The notes below the pieces were generated by a model. The model had not been told where the DNA came from, searched no databases, and worked only from the letters and a program-made list of their open reading frames with translations. A program made the position numbers and the translations under genes. A DNA stretch of 64,000 bases from Thalassia testudinum (Eukaryota; Streptophyta; Magnoliopsida; Alismatales; Hydrocharitaceae), in contig JAZHRO010000013.1 in the NCBI GenBank assembly GCA_037157565.1, positions 74,827,501 to 74,891,500 on the forward strand, in the 5' to 3' direction. Below are positions 42,058 through 54,533 of the stretch, piece by piece. Each line of letters opens with the position of its first letter. Within the stretch, counting starts at the first letter, position 1.

Positions 42058-45000
42058 TCACAAGGATTCAGCCCAAAGAGAAAACAAAGAGTCAATAGAC
42101 TCAACAAAATTCTCTATGTAAGGTTTCTGGCCCCGGAAAACCACCGCATTTCTGCCCAACCAAATTCCCCAAAGGACTGCCAACGGCCTGACTTTCTCCT
42201 TCTTTGTACGGAAAACAAACTGTTCGCCAACACCACCTCCACTTTTGAAGCTATGCCAGAATTCCTCAAACAGCCGATACTCCCACCACCTCCCACCCAT
42301 CCTGCCCCAAATCTGCATCACAAAAGGGCAAGCGAAAAAAAGGTGGTCCACGCCCTCCTCACCACCCCCACACAAAGAGCATACCTTACATTCTCCAGGA
42401 GCCCACTTTACCCTCCACACCTTAGTCACCAGTCTTCTCCTCCTAAGCAGCCAGGCAAAAATCTTGACCTTCAGCGGACATGCGGCTTTCCAAATATGTC
42501 TGCAGTCCCTTACCAGATCCAGCTCCACCTCTGGACCACCAACGGACAACCTCCTGTATGCAGCCGCAACTGAAAACTCACCTTCATCCCAACCAAACAT
42601 GTCTGTACCAGCCGTCAGATGTAGTCCCTCTAACTCAGCAAGGTCTGAAAATCAAGCGTTCTCGCATCTAATAGACTGCTAACGAAGCGCGGGCACCACC
42701 CATCCTCCCACACCTCAGCCACAGATGCCATCTTGTTCTGGGATAAGGCAAACAGTCTCTGAAATCTTCTGCAAAGCGCTCCATCGCCCGTCCAGTCATC
42801 CTGCCAGAACCTGAAAATCTCCCCTATTCCCAACACAGGGACAAAGCAATTCCTCACCCTAGGGGCCACCGTCGACAAGCCTTTCAAGAAGTGAGAAGCA
42901 TCCCTAGGTAGAGATACCAGGAGATCCCAACGCATTGGACAGCCATACGCCGTCTCAAACACCTTGCCCAACAAATACCCCCTTCCTTCCAACAGGCACC
43001 CCACCCATTTCGCCAATAGACTATCATTTGATCTCCCCAGATCCCTCACACCGAGCCCCCCGTCTTTCAGCGGTCTGCAGACCTCCCCCCAAGCAACCAA
43101 CCTGGCACCCTTTCCACTCGTCCCCTGATTGGACCAAAAGAAACTCCTCATAGTTCGCTCAATCTTTGCAATCACTTGTAGAGGCATCTTCAGTACAGAA
43201 ATGAAATACGACGGCATCGCCGACAAAACCGCCTTGAGCAGGACCAACCTCCCACCTCTAGACAGAAGCCTGGATGCCCACCCCTCCAGCCTCCCAACCA
43301 GCCTCTCCACCAAGGAGGTCCAGTCTCTCACCAGAATCCTCCCATCCGACAACAGTAGGCCCAAATACTTAATCGGAAGCTTACCCTGCTCCGTGCTAAG
43401 ACCCAAACTGCATCCCCTCGCCTCTGTCTCAGTCATGTTGAAAGGGACAAACTCCGACTTAGCCAGGTTAATCTGCAATCCGGATGCCTCACCCAGTAAG
43501 AAAACAAGGAACCTCAACCTTCTGGCCTCCTTTTCTCCACCTTCAATGAAGAAGATCATATCATCCGCATACTGGAGCAGTGGGATACTCGTCCCGTCCC
43601 TCAAGGAGAAACCACTCACCAAATGTCTCTCACATGACCTGGCAAGAGCATACACGGCAATCACAAAGAGCATTGGGGCCAGCGGACAACCCTGCCTCAC
43701 CCCCCTCCTAGGTTGGATCCAACCCCCAGCCGGGTTTCCGTTGATAAGAACCGAGAAAGACGTCGTGGTGACGTACCTTTTCATCCATTCAATCCACACC
43801 GGCAGGAACCCCCTCCTCACCAAAGACACCCAAAGAAACGACCACTGGATCGAGTCGTAAGTTTTGCTGAAATCGACCTTCCATAAGAAAGCCTTCTTCT
43901 TATCTCTTGTCCAGGACGAAAGGATTTCCGAGGCCATCACAAAACCCTCCAAAATATTCCTGCAAGGAACAAAGGCCGTCTGCACCGAGTCTACAATCCC
44001 ACCCAGTGTCCTCAATCTATTCGCCAGAAGCTTCACCACCACCAGGTAGATAGCATTCGAAAGAGCTATCGGTCTGTACTCCTGAATCTCCTCAGCGCCC
44101 TCCCTCTTCGGTAACAAGAACATATAGAACCTGTTCAGCCTATTAAAACCCAAGTTGCCCGTTCTAAACTCTTGCACCACTTGCAATACGTCTTCTTTCA
44201 CTACTGGCCAGAACTCTCTGTAAAAGGCAACCGAAAAGCCATCCGACCCTGGACATCCATCCGCGTTCAACCCCCAAACTGCCTCACGGACTTCACCTTC
44301 CCCAAACGATCCCGTCAAGAAGTCGGCATCCGTCTCCCGGATCTGTGGTATCCCAGATCCTAACCACCTCCACCTTCCCCTCCTGTCTCCACCCCGTAAA
44401 ATCTCTAAAATAACTCGCAGCTGCCCCTCCCACCGCCTCCCTTCCCACAAACTCCTATCCATCTACCACCAATCTATCAATCCAATTCCTCCTTCTCCTG
44501 CCCGACGCAGCCATATGAAAAAAACGAGTGTTGGAATCACCCTCCTTTAGCCACTTCTGCCTAGACCTCACTCTCCACTCCACCTCCGCTTTCCGGTCTT
44601 CCTCTTGAATCACCTGAATCTACCTCGCTCTGTAAGCCCTGTCATCTTCTGAAAGGAGCCCACATCCTCTGCCTGTCCAGGCGTGTAATCGCAGCAAGAG
44701 CCTCCTCTTTCTTCCTCCCACGTTCCTCCCTAACCTGTTTGATGTGGGTCTTCAAGAAAGATCTCAAATCCTTCAGTTTTGCTTCCAGTCTGGCAGCCGC
44801 CGACCCATACACCTGAGATGACTTCTACCGTTCCTCAATCAAACCCTTAAAGCCCTCCTCCATGAGCCACGCTTTGTCAAACTTAAAGTAAGTGCCATGC
44901 CTCCATTCCTCGTTTGACGCCCACAGCAAGGGGGTGTGATCCGAGAACGGGCGCTCCAAAGGCCTAACCTCCACCATCGAGAAAGATTCTGCCATCGCCG

Positions 45001-45610
45001 TCGAAACCAGAAACCTGTCAATACGAGATCGCTGCCCTCCAGAATTCCTCCAAGTGTAGAGACAGGACAACGGAGGCATATCAACCAGCCCCTGGTCTGC
45101 CACAAAGTCTACAAACGCCTCACAGCCCTAGTCCAAACCTCCTCGATCGCCCGGTCTATCTTCAGCCCGCAGAGTAACGTTAAAATCACCATCAATCAAC
45201 CAAGGAACCCCCTGGAAAGCTGCCGCAACCTGGTTCAGATCTTCCCATAAGACCTGTCCTCTCTGACCCTCCGTCGGGCCATAAACCGAGGAAAAGAGCA
45301 AGCACGTGTCGTCCCGGCGTCTCTGAAGTCTGACAGTGACAACGTGGGATCCAACCAGAGTGTCCAGCAAGGAGAACTCCTCCCTCCACCCCACAGCAAT
45401 TCCCCCCGCACTCCCATCCGCATCCAGGACCACGAAACCCCCACAACTCCCTCCCCTCACCTCCCTCCACAACCTTCCATCACAGCTCCCCCACTTCGTC
45501 TCTTGGAGAAAAACTACATTAGGCCCCCATCTCTGAATATACCCCAGCAAAATAACTCTTCTCGACGGGTCATTCAGACCCCTCACATTCCAAGACAGGA
45601 CCTTAGTCAT
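42058..45610 (-). pseudogene. LINE C ORF2: endonuclease, RT (YADD) and zf-RVT-type end
   Basis: From the ATG at 45610: endonuclease KVLSWNVRGLNDPSRRVILL, FLQETKW, LIDGDFNVTLRAEDR, then FSDHTPLLW (45128-44825). RT (44462-42630) has ALSNAIYLVVVKLLANRL, GVRQGCPLAPMLFVIAVYAL and LLQYADDMIFFIEGG. The C-terminal frame (42600-42058) has CPLKVKIFAWLLRRRRLVTK and CSLCGGGEEGVDHLFFACPF. Breaks seen: in-frame TAG near 45126 and 44823, a frameshift near 44650, and a stop plus frameshift near 42620. Catalytic residues of endonuclease and RT are otherwise present. Confidence 0.9.
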
Positions 45611-45699
45611 GAGGTCTTCCGGGAATCGCCTCCGGACGTCAGCCGTTTAAACCCCATCATTTCTGCCACATGATCCTCCTCTTCCATCAACAAACGTTG

Positions 45700-47478
45700 G
45701 ACCTCCTAGCTTCCCTCACCACCACATACCCTACTTTCTCGCCCTGCAGTCTCCAGACCACCTACAGCCAACAACTCCCCGCCGCCAACACCAGCCCCCA
45801 GCAGCCCAGCCTCGTCCCTAAGCAGCCCAGCCGCCTCATTTGTCCTCTTCTCCGCCCTTACAGCCACCAGCCCCCCATCTCCACCACCTGCATCTGCCAC
45901 CTGCCGCCCCACTGCCACCTCCGGGGACCCCGAAGTAGACAAACCTCCGCCGCCGCCCCAGCAAACGCCGCCGCCGGCGACTCAGCGCCACCAGGGGTAC
46001 CCAGCCCCTCCGGCGACTGACATCGGTCGACTCCCGCCACCCCCCCAAACGGGGTCTTCCGAGCCAGCCCCCTATGGTACAACCACCGCGGCGGTAGAAG
46101 AGTCTCTGCGAACCAGCCCACCTCCGCTCCCGTCGTCGCCTGCTCCCCTCTCCGTCAGTCACGTCCTGTCCTGCCGCTCCCCTCTCCGCTCGAACAGGAC
46201 CAGCCAAAGAGTGCCTCGAACCCTTTCCAGTAGCATCCCGCCTCTCCACCGCAGAGACCTGGGGGCGTGGAGTCGCGCGCACATGAAGGCCCGACCCGGC
46301 ACCAGCACCGGAGCCCTCAAACCCCATAACCGGGTCACGCACACCCGACCTGAGTCTGCCAACCACCACTCCTTCAAAACCAGGAGTCAAAACGTCGCCA
46401 CCAGCACACCTGCATTCAGCGGGGTCACCCGGCCTCAGCGCCGCATTCACCTCCCCCGACCCCTCCGCAACGATCGCATCGGCCCTCCGCATCCCCGCCC
46501 CTTCGGCTGCCACCGATTGCGCCGCGGGAATCGCAACCGCCCAGAGATCCCCGCCGCAATCTTCGCCACGACCCTCGACCTTCCCGAGAGCAGTCCGGCC
46601 CTCCTCTACCCGCCCGCCGCTACCGCCTCCACACATCGCCACCGCTTCGCCACCCACCACCTCAGCAAAAGATCTAGGGTTCCCAGAACCCCAAGAAATA
46701 CGGAGGAGCCAGGCGGAGCTACCCCACCTGAGCACTGACCTCCACCAACCGCTGCCCCAGCCTCATCTCCACCCAAGCCTCGATCCGTGATAGATCAGCC
46801 GCCTTCAAGCCGAGGCCCCCGCATCTGCGCAACCTTGCAAATGGGGCAACCGCCGCCGCCGCCACCTCCACCGTGCAGAGGAAGAGCGGAACCCCCTCAA
46901 TCAAGACCCTCCTCACGTCTAACGGCGACCTCTCCGCCAAAGCTCCATCAGACCTGACCGGCCACCGACATCTCACCACACCACCAACACACCGGAGCAC
47001 CCTGAAAACCAGCCGCCTCAACTCCACCCGGCTCAGTCCCAGCAACACCATACGCCCACCTCCCAGAGAGGCCACCCCCAACCGACCTCCGTCAATTCCC
47101 AAGTAGGCAGCAACCGCCTCCCTCAGGGCCTCCACCTCCACCAAACCCTCCAAAACCACCGCCACCAGCGCCGACGACAGCCTCCCTTCCAGCGCTCCCA
47201 TCTCCTCCGACCACGGCGCTTCGACCTCCACGAGGGGGCGCTCCCTCCAGAGGGGACGGAAGTGTCTCCCCTCTCCCCAAAGAGACCACCACACCGGACC
47301 TCCGACGCCCACAGCCCAACCTCCGATGACCCAGAGCGTCGCATCGCAGGCACCACACTGGGTCCCTGCACACCGCCGCCAAGTGCCCCTCACCAAGGCA
47401 CTTGAAGCATCTCACCGGCGCCGCACCCTTCCCCGACCTCCTGCCCACCACCATCCAGCTCGGGCCAAACCTCCCCAC
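45700..47478 (-). pseudogene. LINE C ORF1: zinc knuckles and RNA-binding-like region
   Basis: It starts MGRFGPSWMVVGRRSGKGAA (47478) and has tandem knuckles CFKCLGEGHLAAVC and CLRCDALGHRRLGC. A shifted frame (47396-46719) follows with a DUF4283-like stretch: RMVLLGLSRVELRRLVFRVL and LIEGVPLFLCTVEVAAAAVA. A Gly/Arg-rich tail extends to about 45836. GC content is far above the rest of the window and codons favour G/C in third position. At least two frameshifts. ORF1 precedes ORF2 with a short spacer. Confidence 0.82.
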
Positions 47479-47690
47479 CCACGTCGCCAGACCTCTCTCT
47501 CTCCCTCTCTCCCTCTCTCATTTTCACATCCACTCCAACTCGAGCTATCAAAAATTTGGTGCAACACAAAGACTTCCCAGGAGATCGCCCAACATAGTAC
47601 TACTCTCACTCAAGCACGTTTAACTTCAGAGTTCTGATAGGATCCGATGCATTAATGTTGTTACAATCGCACCCTTATCAAGTCAATGTT

Positions 47691-50141
47691 CTTTAATATC
47701 TTTTTTGTTGGTGCAAACACCGACATGAAAAACACCCAGATAGATGACAAAACTGATTTAAGAAGAAACAAATGTCCTCCTCTAGACAAAGTCTACCACT
47801 CGAAGAGGACAACTTCGTAGATAATCTTTCAATAAGAGTCCTCCAAGCCAGAAGAGTTCAATTTTCCCCTTTAGCAACAAACCAAGGTATTTAATCGAAA
47901 GTTTAACCATCGGAGTTTGAAGGATACCTGCCAACTCATTCTCCTCTCTATTGTCCATGTCCAATGGAACCAACATGGACTTACTCTGATTAATTTTAAG
48001 GCCTGATATTTCAACAAAGATTTTCACCAATGAGGAGGCATGAGACGCTTCTCTTCCTCCCCATTCAATGAAGAAAGCCGTGTCATCAGCATATTGCAAA
48101 ATTGGTGTAATGATCCTATCATCATTCTTAGTAGTGTATCCTCTACATAAGCCACCATCACAAGCTCGAAAGGCCATGTTTGCAAGCGTGCCTGCTGCAA
48201 TGTTGAACAACATCGGTGCTAACGGGCAACCTTATCGAACTCCCCTCTGTGGCTGAGTCCAAGACCCATTCGCCCTTCCATTCACCAACACTGAAAAAGA
48301 TGTGATCACACGTCTCTTCATCAACATTATCCAACAAATCAGAAAACCCCTCCTCTTCATAACACCCCACAAAAAATTCCAAGAAACGGAATCGTCGGCC
48401 TTAGAAAAGTCTACCTTCCACACAAAGGCCTTAGACTTTTGCCTCTTCCAAGAAGCCAAGAATCCTTCTGTTAACATATAGGAATCCTGTGGCGATCTTC
48501 CTTTCACAAAGGCAGACTAAACAAGTGAGATGATGTCAGGAACCACATGGCACAGTCAGTTAGCAAAAATCTTTGCCACAAGAAGGTATATGGAGTTAGA
48601 AAGTGTAATGGGTTTAAAATCTCCCACCTCCTCAGCCACATGTTTCTTTGGTAGGAGGAACTGATAAAATTTATTAATCTTTTCAATACCTACATTACCT
48701 TCAAAAAAACTCGCTAATCATGGCCATCACATCTAGGCCAACCACGTCCCAAAAATTCCTTATAGAAAATGATTTGTAAACCATTCATGCCATTGGAACC
48801 TTCCACCTTCACGCCATTCAACAAAACAAAGACCTCATCCTCCACATTCTTTGCAAGATTGAAATTCGCCGCATCATTAATTTGATCTAGATGCAGATTA
48901 GTTAGACGCAAATCACCACAAGGCTGTCTCCTTGTAAACTCTTGAAAATACTCTTTGAAAGCATCACAAATCTGATCTCTTTTCCTGAGGACAATATCAC
49001 CCACCTTCAAATTATTAATCATATTTCTCCTTCTTTTAGCACTAGTTGTTAAGTGAAAGAACCTGATATTAGCATCTCCTTCTCTGAGCCAAAGCCATCT
49101 AGATTTTTGCCTCCAATACATCTCTAACTTATGGTCCTCTTTTGACACAACGAACTGAAATTTCTGTCTCTCTTGGCGTTCCTCCTCATTAAGTGTACCA
49201 ACCTCACTCCTACCAAGATCTTTAGCACCTTGAAGCGCAATCCTCCTCCTCTCATCCCTGCTAGCTCTGAGAGCACGCTTAAAGTCCATCATCGCCATCC
49301 TCACAGTTGCAATTCTGGCAGCCAATGTGCAGGTTTCCAATGTAGAAGCCAGGGTTGCAAGCCATTTATCTCTAACCAAATCTCTGAAACCAAATTCTCT
49401 AAGCCAAAATTTATGAAACTTAAAATAAGAAGCAAATGTACCTTCCTCATTGTTCCTCCATAATAAAGGTGTATGATCAGAAAATGGCCTATCACAAGCA
49501 ACCACGTCCGCCAACTGGAACGATCCAGCCATGGATATATTACACAAAACCTGTCAATACAAGACATAGCGCCCCAACCATTCCTCCAAGTGAAGCGCGA
49601 GCCTGATGTTGGTAGATCAACCAATTCTAATTCCTGCACCACTTGTTGAAACTGAGCCGTAGCCACATCAAATCTACCATCTGATCTATCCTCTGCATAA
49701 AGTGTCGCATTAAAATCTCCGCACATTAACCAAGGTATCCCCTCAACAAAAGTCGCGGCCTGCTGCACCTCCTCCGAGAAAAGCATCCCTAACCCATCCT
49801 CACAAGGACCATGTACATTTAAGATGGCAAAAGATGCACCATCACATTTTCTATTGAAAATCCCCATCATCACTCTTGTAGACATGTTCGAGACAACCAA
49901 TTCGAACACATCTTCATGCCATAACATCAATAATCCTCCCGATCTCCCCACAGACTCCACCTCCATAAAATGTGAGTAAATATCTCCACATAGTTGTGAC
50001 TGCCACATAGGAGTCAGACGCTCTAAATGTGACTCCTAAAGATATGCCACCTCCACCTTCCAATCCGCCAAATATCTCCTCAAAAAAGAGCTCTTCTCAT
50101 CCCGGAGTCCCCGAACATTCCATGAAAGGGCCTTAACCATG
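47691..50141 (-). pseudogene. LINE B ORF2: endonuclease and RT
   Basis: ORF2 begins MVKALSWNVRGLRDEKSSFL near 50141. The endonuclease shows GGLLMLWHEDVFELVVSNMS, WLMCGDFNATLYAEDRSDGR and, after a frameshift near 49530, CDRPFSDHTPLLWRN. The linker has YWRQKSRWLWLREGDANIRF. RT (48507-47782) has ILQYADDTAFFIEWGG with an intact YADD. Several stops (for example the AYL* near 50035) and frameshifts. The thumb continues at 41931 beyond LINE C. Confidence 0.88.
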
Positions 50142-53140
50142 GATCACAAGTTTGGAACTCCCCTTGTGAACCCGTCTAGCCCCCATTGTACTAGCAACCC
50201 AATCATCAACCTCTAGCGTTGATTCACCGCCACCGATCTTCTTTCCCACTTTCTTCCTCTTGTAATAAGCGCTCAACAACATCTTGCGCCTATGAGGGAT
50301 AGTACCCAAGTGCCCAGAAGATAAACTAGTTGATGGCTTCCTTGACGATGTCTTGGTCTTCACTGCATATTTTGTAGATGTGTTCCTGACATCAAAAGCA
50401 GCATCCTCTATGGACTGATCTCCCTTCCACAAAAGACTTGAGTCACGTAGCACGTGTGTCTCAGCCGACCTACCAAAAATAGAGCCAAAAGCCACTGGTA
50501 GCGGTTCTTCATGACTAGACCCGAAGTTGGGTCCGACATCCACCTGTTGGGACTTGGGCTTGTGCACACCATTAAACATATCCGCACCACCACATTTGTC
50601 GTCAACAAGAGACGCAGCACTGTCAAAGAGTCTATCACCCATCTACACATGATTTGAAATGGAAAACATGCATGCCTCAAGCGCTCCATTGAAGATGGAG
50701 CCAAAAGCCATTGGCAACGAATCTTCCCGCACCAAATTAGCAACCACAGCAAGCCCCGAACATGCAGCAGAATAGGAAAATACCGGTTCACAATGAGCAC
50801 AAGCCAAGCAAGTGGACTCACCGAGATCGAACCCAAAGATGGGTCCAGTATCCACCTGTTGGAAGCATGGGCTGTGCACATCATTCCTCCCAGCAGCCTT
50901 GCAGGCATAGCCTTCTCCCCTGCTGAAGTTACAACTGCAGCATTCTCATTGGACAAAAATTGGCCCTATGGAATAAATTCAACGTGGGCAGCAAGACCAT
51001 TGTTCACCTCACAATGAAGAACATCAAAAGGTTTGACAATAGGTTCAAAAACTTACCACATCCGGATCCGTAAACGGATCCGAATGCCACCTATTGTGGG
51101 CCAAAGTTATTAGCTTCCTCAGCCAAAATATCTCTTGCAGAATGTGCCACATCAGCAGCTAAAAAAGGCCATCCAGCTGCAACGCCATTCATGGAAACTT
51201 GCGGCAACTGTTCATGCATTAAAAGGCCTTTACCCTCCTGAATTTGTGGATGTCCAGCTGTAGTGCCAATTGGCACATCATCAAACCATCTGCCACATGA
51301 GAATAAGAAATTCGAATTCTTCCCATTGGTCTCCACTCCCAGTGAGATTAGAACGATTGCATGCTCCAATCTATTCCTGAAAGCCAGCTGCAACGCCATT
51401 CATGGAAACCTACGGCAGTTGTTCATGCGCTTTACCCAAAACAGGAAGGTCTTCAAAACATTCCTAAATTTGTGGATCTCCAGCTGCAGCACCAACTAGC
51501 ACACCATCTGCCACACGAGAATTCGAAATTCGAATTCTTCCCAATGGTCTCCACTCCCAGCGAGAACTGGAATGTTTGCTTGCTCTAAACTGCACATGAA
51601 ATCTCTGCTGCCAATGAAGATCAGCGAGTCTCCAATGCTGCATCTGATTGGTCACCACATTCCCAGATCTTACAGTCACAAAAGATTGTTGCGCCATGCC
51701 TGCATCCACCACCTGCGCATATGAGAGGTTCCGCTCCGACACTGCACCCAGATCAACAAAAGAGATGGCACATGCGTTCCCAGCAAATCTAAGAATCTCC
51801 TTCGATGGGATGGATTTACCCACCCTCAATTAACCGTCAACCACCACCAAAGACGCATCACCCTCTTGTAAACCGATGCCAAAACATCTCCGAACTCTCG
51901 TAAAAGAATAAACCATCTTAACATTATCAATCGTTCTTAAACGAAGAGGAATGCCCAAAATACGAAACCGAATCAAAGGAGGCATCGGAATATGCTCATC
52001 CGATGCACCTTCATAAACACTCGGGAGACATCACCGAATCAAGGATTCCTCAAATTGAAGCCGCTCCACATCCAAGAATTCTCGTTTCGACAGTTCATCA
52101 TAGTGTTTTGATCTCAGATTTCCATTCTTCCATGTTTCAGCAGTAGCATATTGTTCCATGGAGCTAAGGTCCATGGAACAATATGGAAGAAACAAGTGTT
52201 TCCACGACTCTACCACCTGGTCCATTTCCACTTCATCTCTTTTTCATGACCACATCTCTTTCTAAGGAATGGGAAATCTTTCTTGAATCCAATCTTGAAT
52301 CAAATGTTGCATTTCCACCGGGAAAAGCCATCTCTTTCTCAACAACGTCTTTGTCATTTGATCCAATGGCGTTCCGTTAGATAGGAACAGATTTGATAAA
52401 TACTGATAACTCTCGGATAGAATTTTCGAACGGAAAGACCCATGATTATATAATGATAAGGAACTATAGGCTCTAAACCATCTTCTTTGGTCAGGAATCA
52501 AGCATTCGATTTCTGGCGTATTCTTGTCAAAGTAGGGTTCAAGTATATCCTCATCATCACGTTCATAAGCCATTATTTCTTGCATCTTCTTCGTGACCCA
52601 GGCCAACCAGGATTCGGCTTCATCTAGATGAAAGCATCCAAACCAAATAATAGAAACCTCTTCTCCGATAAAATAGAAATTTTCCAAGATTTCGATTTCA
52701 AACCAAACCGAGAGAGGAAAGATCTAACCTCATCAAGCACCAAGATACCACAATGTAGAACTCCAACGAGCGAGAATTCCAACAACGAATCCAAATTCAT
52801 CGTCCCAGATGACCATGCAGCTTCAACTCCTTCAGTCGGATTCTCCCCATGAGGAGGAGGTAGAGATCACTTGCTTCCCATAGGAGACCTACTCCGATGC
52901 AGCAATGGACAAGAAAACCTTCTGTGACCCCAACCACGACACCTAAGGCAGATCAAAGGGTCACGGCAATCCCTTGCCAAGTGCCCAAATCCTCGACATT
53001 TGAAGCAAATGAAACTCCGGAGATAGGCAGTACGAGAGCCAACCTCCGACATCCTCCCCCCACGTATTCCTCCAAAGCCTCTCATTTGACTGGTTCTCTC
53101 TTACGTATACTAGACGCTCCACAACTTCCCCAAACATGTG
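50142..53140 (-). pseudogene. LINE B ORF1, interrupted by plastid-like DNA
   Basis: The N-terminal knuckles CFKCRGFGHLARDC and CLRCRGWGHRRFSC lie at about 53000-52900. After the ycf2-like insert the text resumes IRFRILGIPLRLRTIDNV and RVRRCFGIGLQEGDASLVVV (52000-51840). The tail (51830-50150) is Ser/Gly/Cys-rich, with repeated blocks around HVQQVDTGPIFGFD and QQVDVGPNFGSS. It ends near KLVIHG (50133). Multiple stops. The order knuckle, RNA-binding-like domain, linker matches LINE C. Confidence 0.75.
52029..52687 (-). pseudogene. ycf2: Plastid ycf2-like fragment (NUPT) inside LINE B ORF1
   Basis: Minus-strand text reads [20 protein letters not shown] and [18 protein letters not shown], the conserved C-terminal block of plastid Ycf2. 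Upstream text ([20 protein letters not shown]) aligns only loosely. Downstream, in shifting frames, are further plastid-like words (EQYATAETWKNGNLRSKHYD). It lies between the zinc knuckles and the RNA-binding-like part of LINE B ORF1. The plastid origin of the core is firm by motif; the exact borders, especially the right one, are not. Confidence 0.75.
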
Positions 53141-53232
53141 CCAATTTTTTTTCCAACAAGGAGCCTTGTGCTGTCTTTCCAATTATTGGCTCAAGATTTG
53201 ACAGCATCTCAACTGCCCTTCGCATGTACCAT

Positions 53233-54533
53233 GTTGGTTAGCAAGTGTTTCCTTCCTTGTTGAGTGTGGAACCCTTGTGAGAGTACTATTTCTATTTTTG
53301 GGTACTTTAATATGCAACAGATCAATGGTTAAAAGCGACCCTATCATCACATATATGAAATGAACTCCATTTTATGTAAACAAGTATCGTTGTGATTGTT
53401 AAATGATAAGTTACTTGGAACCACTGTCACAATTTGGAAACAAATTAACTAATGGATAAATACGGCAATGATGTGAACTCTTGCATGAACCAGTCAATCA
53501 ACATAATTGATGAGATTTTGAATGGGTTAGGTAGCATTACAACTTAGTCATCTGGAAATATTTTATTACCCAATACGACCAATTTGTCGAGATTTAGAGA
53601 ATAGATAATTGGTTTTGGCCCCTCTACTCGTTAGGTTTTGGTTGTAACTTTGGTCTTTTAGATCGATGTTGGGTTGGGTTAGGGAGCTACTAGTCTCCCT
53701 ACGACTATTTGGTTAGGCTTAGCGACCGGCTGAAATAGCGAGATGCATGGCTCGAGGGTAATTTTTTCTCAACCGGTAGGTGGGTCATTGGTTGTCTGTG
53801 ATTCAACGTGCATAACGCTTGCACGTGTTCACGTCACATGATGTAGCTGCCACACCTTTCCGTGATGACCCCAGGATGGCGAATTATAAGCTACCTTCTT
53901 GGACAAGAAGATGGCATATACCTGTCATGCATCTCAGCAAGTTACACGAGATTACCTCGTGCCCCAAGACATCAATTAACAGGATGTGAACTATAATAAC
54001 TTGGGCTTCAATGCATAAAACGGATCAAATAACGTGATGACTAATAAATGGATTAATTAATGATGCAATACAATTTTCCTTTTGCTCCTTGTTATTGTTG
54101 TTACTCAGTTATTGTTATTCTACTCTACTCAGTTTTTACTGACATTTTCTTGGGTTCCATACTCAGATATTACTGAGCAGCCAAGTGTAGCGACTACTAT
54201 TGATCCTGTTGCGAGACCGAGCTCTGCTATAGGAGACAGTCCATACTTAGCATCGTGGCTCAAATAGTTTTGCTTTCATTATTAGACTCTTTAATTCCAA
54301 TCTTTTGTGGTTGTACTAGTATTTGAAACACTAACTACTTTCTGATTTTCTATGGTGGATTTTATTTTAATTGCCAGCACTTTATTTTTCATTTAATGCA
54401 TTATAAATGAATGTTTGTCTATTAATGTTCTATGACTATGTGTTGGATGTCTGCGATCTTATTTATTGTTGTTGCTTAATATTAGCACTTGATGACTCGG
54501 GTCCTGTTGATTGGCAAAACTCGGGTCGTTACA
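53233..54533. repeat. Right half of the solo LTR
   Basis: Non-coding, AT-rich, ending with inverted LTR terminus GTTACA. A 61-codon open frame at 54082-54267 has no counterpart. It joins 39935 when LINE B and one TSD copy are removed. Confidence 0.7.

Larger units (their letters stand above)
41950..47672 (-). mobile_element. Nearly complete young LINE (LINE C) with 18-bp TSD
   Basis: CCTTATCAAGTCAATGTT occurs exactly at 41932-41949 and 47673-47690. The 5,723-bp element has a short inverse poly(A) at the left, an 8-bp 3' hairpin GGGTAGTT/AACTACCC (41965-41992), ORF2 then ORF1, and a GC-rich 5' region with a pyrimidine-rich CTCTCTCC tract (plus strand). Few disabling changes compared with all other LINEs here. 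It is the youngest clear LINE in the window. It lies in LINE B, on the same strand as SMG1. Confidence 0.94.
39936..53216 (-). mobile_element. LINE B, near full-length, interrupted by three insertions
   Basis: Flanked by CCTTCGCATGTATCAT (39920-39935) and CCTTCGCATGTACCAT (53217-53232), a 16-bp TSD with one mismatch. A T-run at the left end is the inverse poly(A). Order on the minus strand: ORF1 (53085 down to about 50150), endonuclease, RT, zf-RVT-type end. It is broken by a ycf2-like fragment (52029-52687), LINE C (41950-47672) and an hAT MITE (40261-41094). Own length without insertions is about 6 kb. Confidence 0.9.
38805..54533. mobile_element. Solo LTR (about 2.4 kb) split by LINE B and its nested elements
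   Basis: It starts TGTAATGCCCTAAAATCCGG (38805) and ends ACTCGGGTCGTTACA (54533), giving inverted TGTAAYG.CCC ends. Flanks GCGCA and ACGCA are a 5-bp TSD with one change. The LTR halves are 38805-39935 and 53217-54533. No primer-binding site, polypurine tract or gag-pol was found between them apart from nested LINEs, so a solo LTR is the simplest reading. The CCC.AAAATCCGGGTCC start is typical of plant Ty3/gypsy LTRs. Confidence 0.75.

Noticed and set aside
43129..43860. Plus-strand open frame of 243 codons
   Set aside because: Antisense of the LINE C reverse transcriptase frame, which carries the RT motifs.
46211..46738. Plus-strand open frame of 175 codons, Pro/His/Arg-rich
   Set aside because: Antisense of the GC-rich LINE C ORF1; high GC keeps all frames open.
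38805..54533. A 15.7-kb complete gypsy element bounded by two LTRs
   Set aside because: The two flanking pieces are the two halves of one LTR, split at the 16-bp TSD of LINE B; no internal gypsy domain is present.
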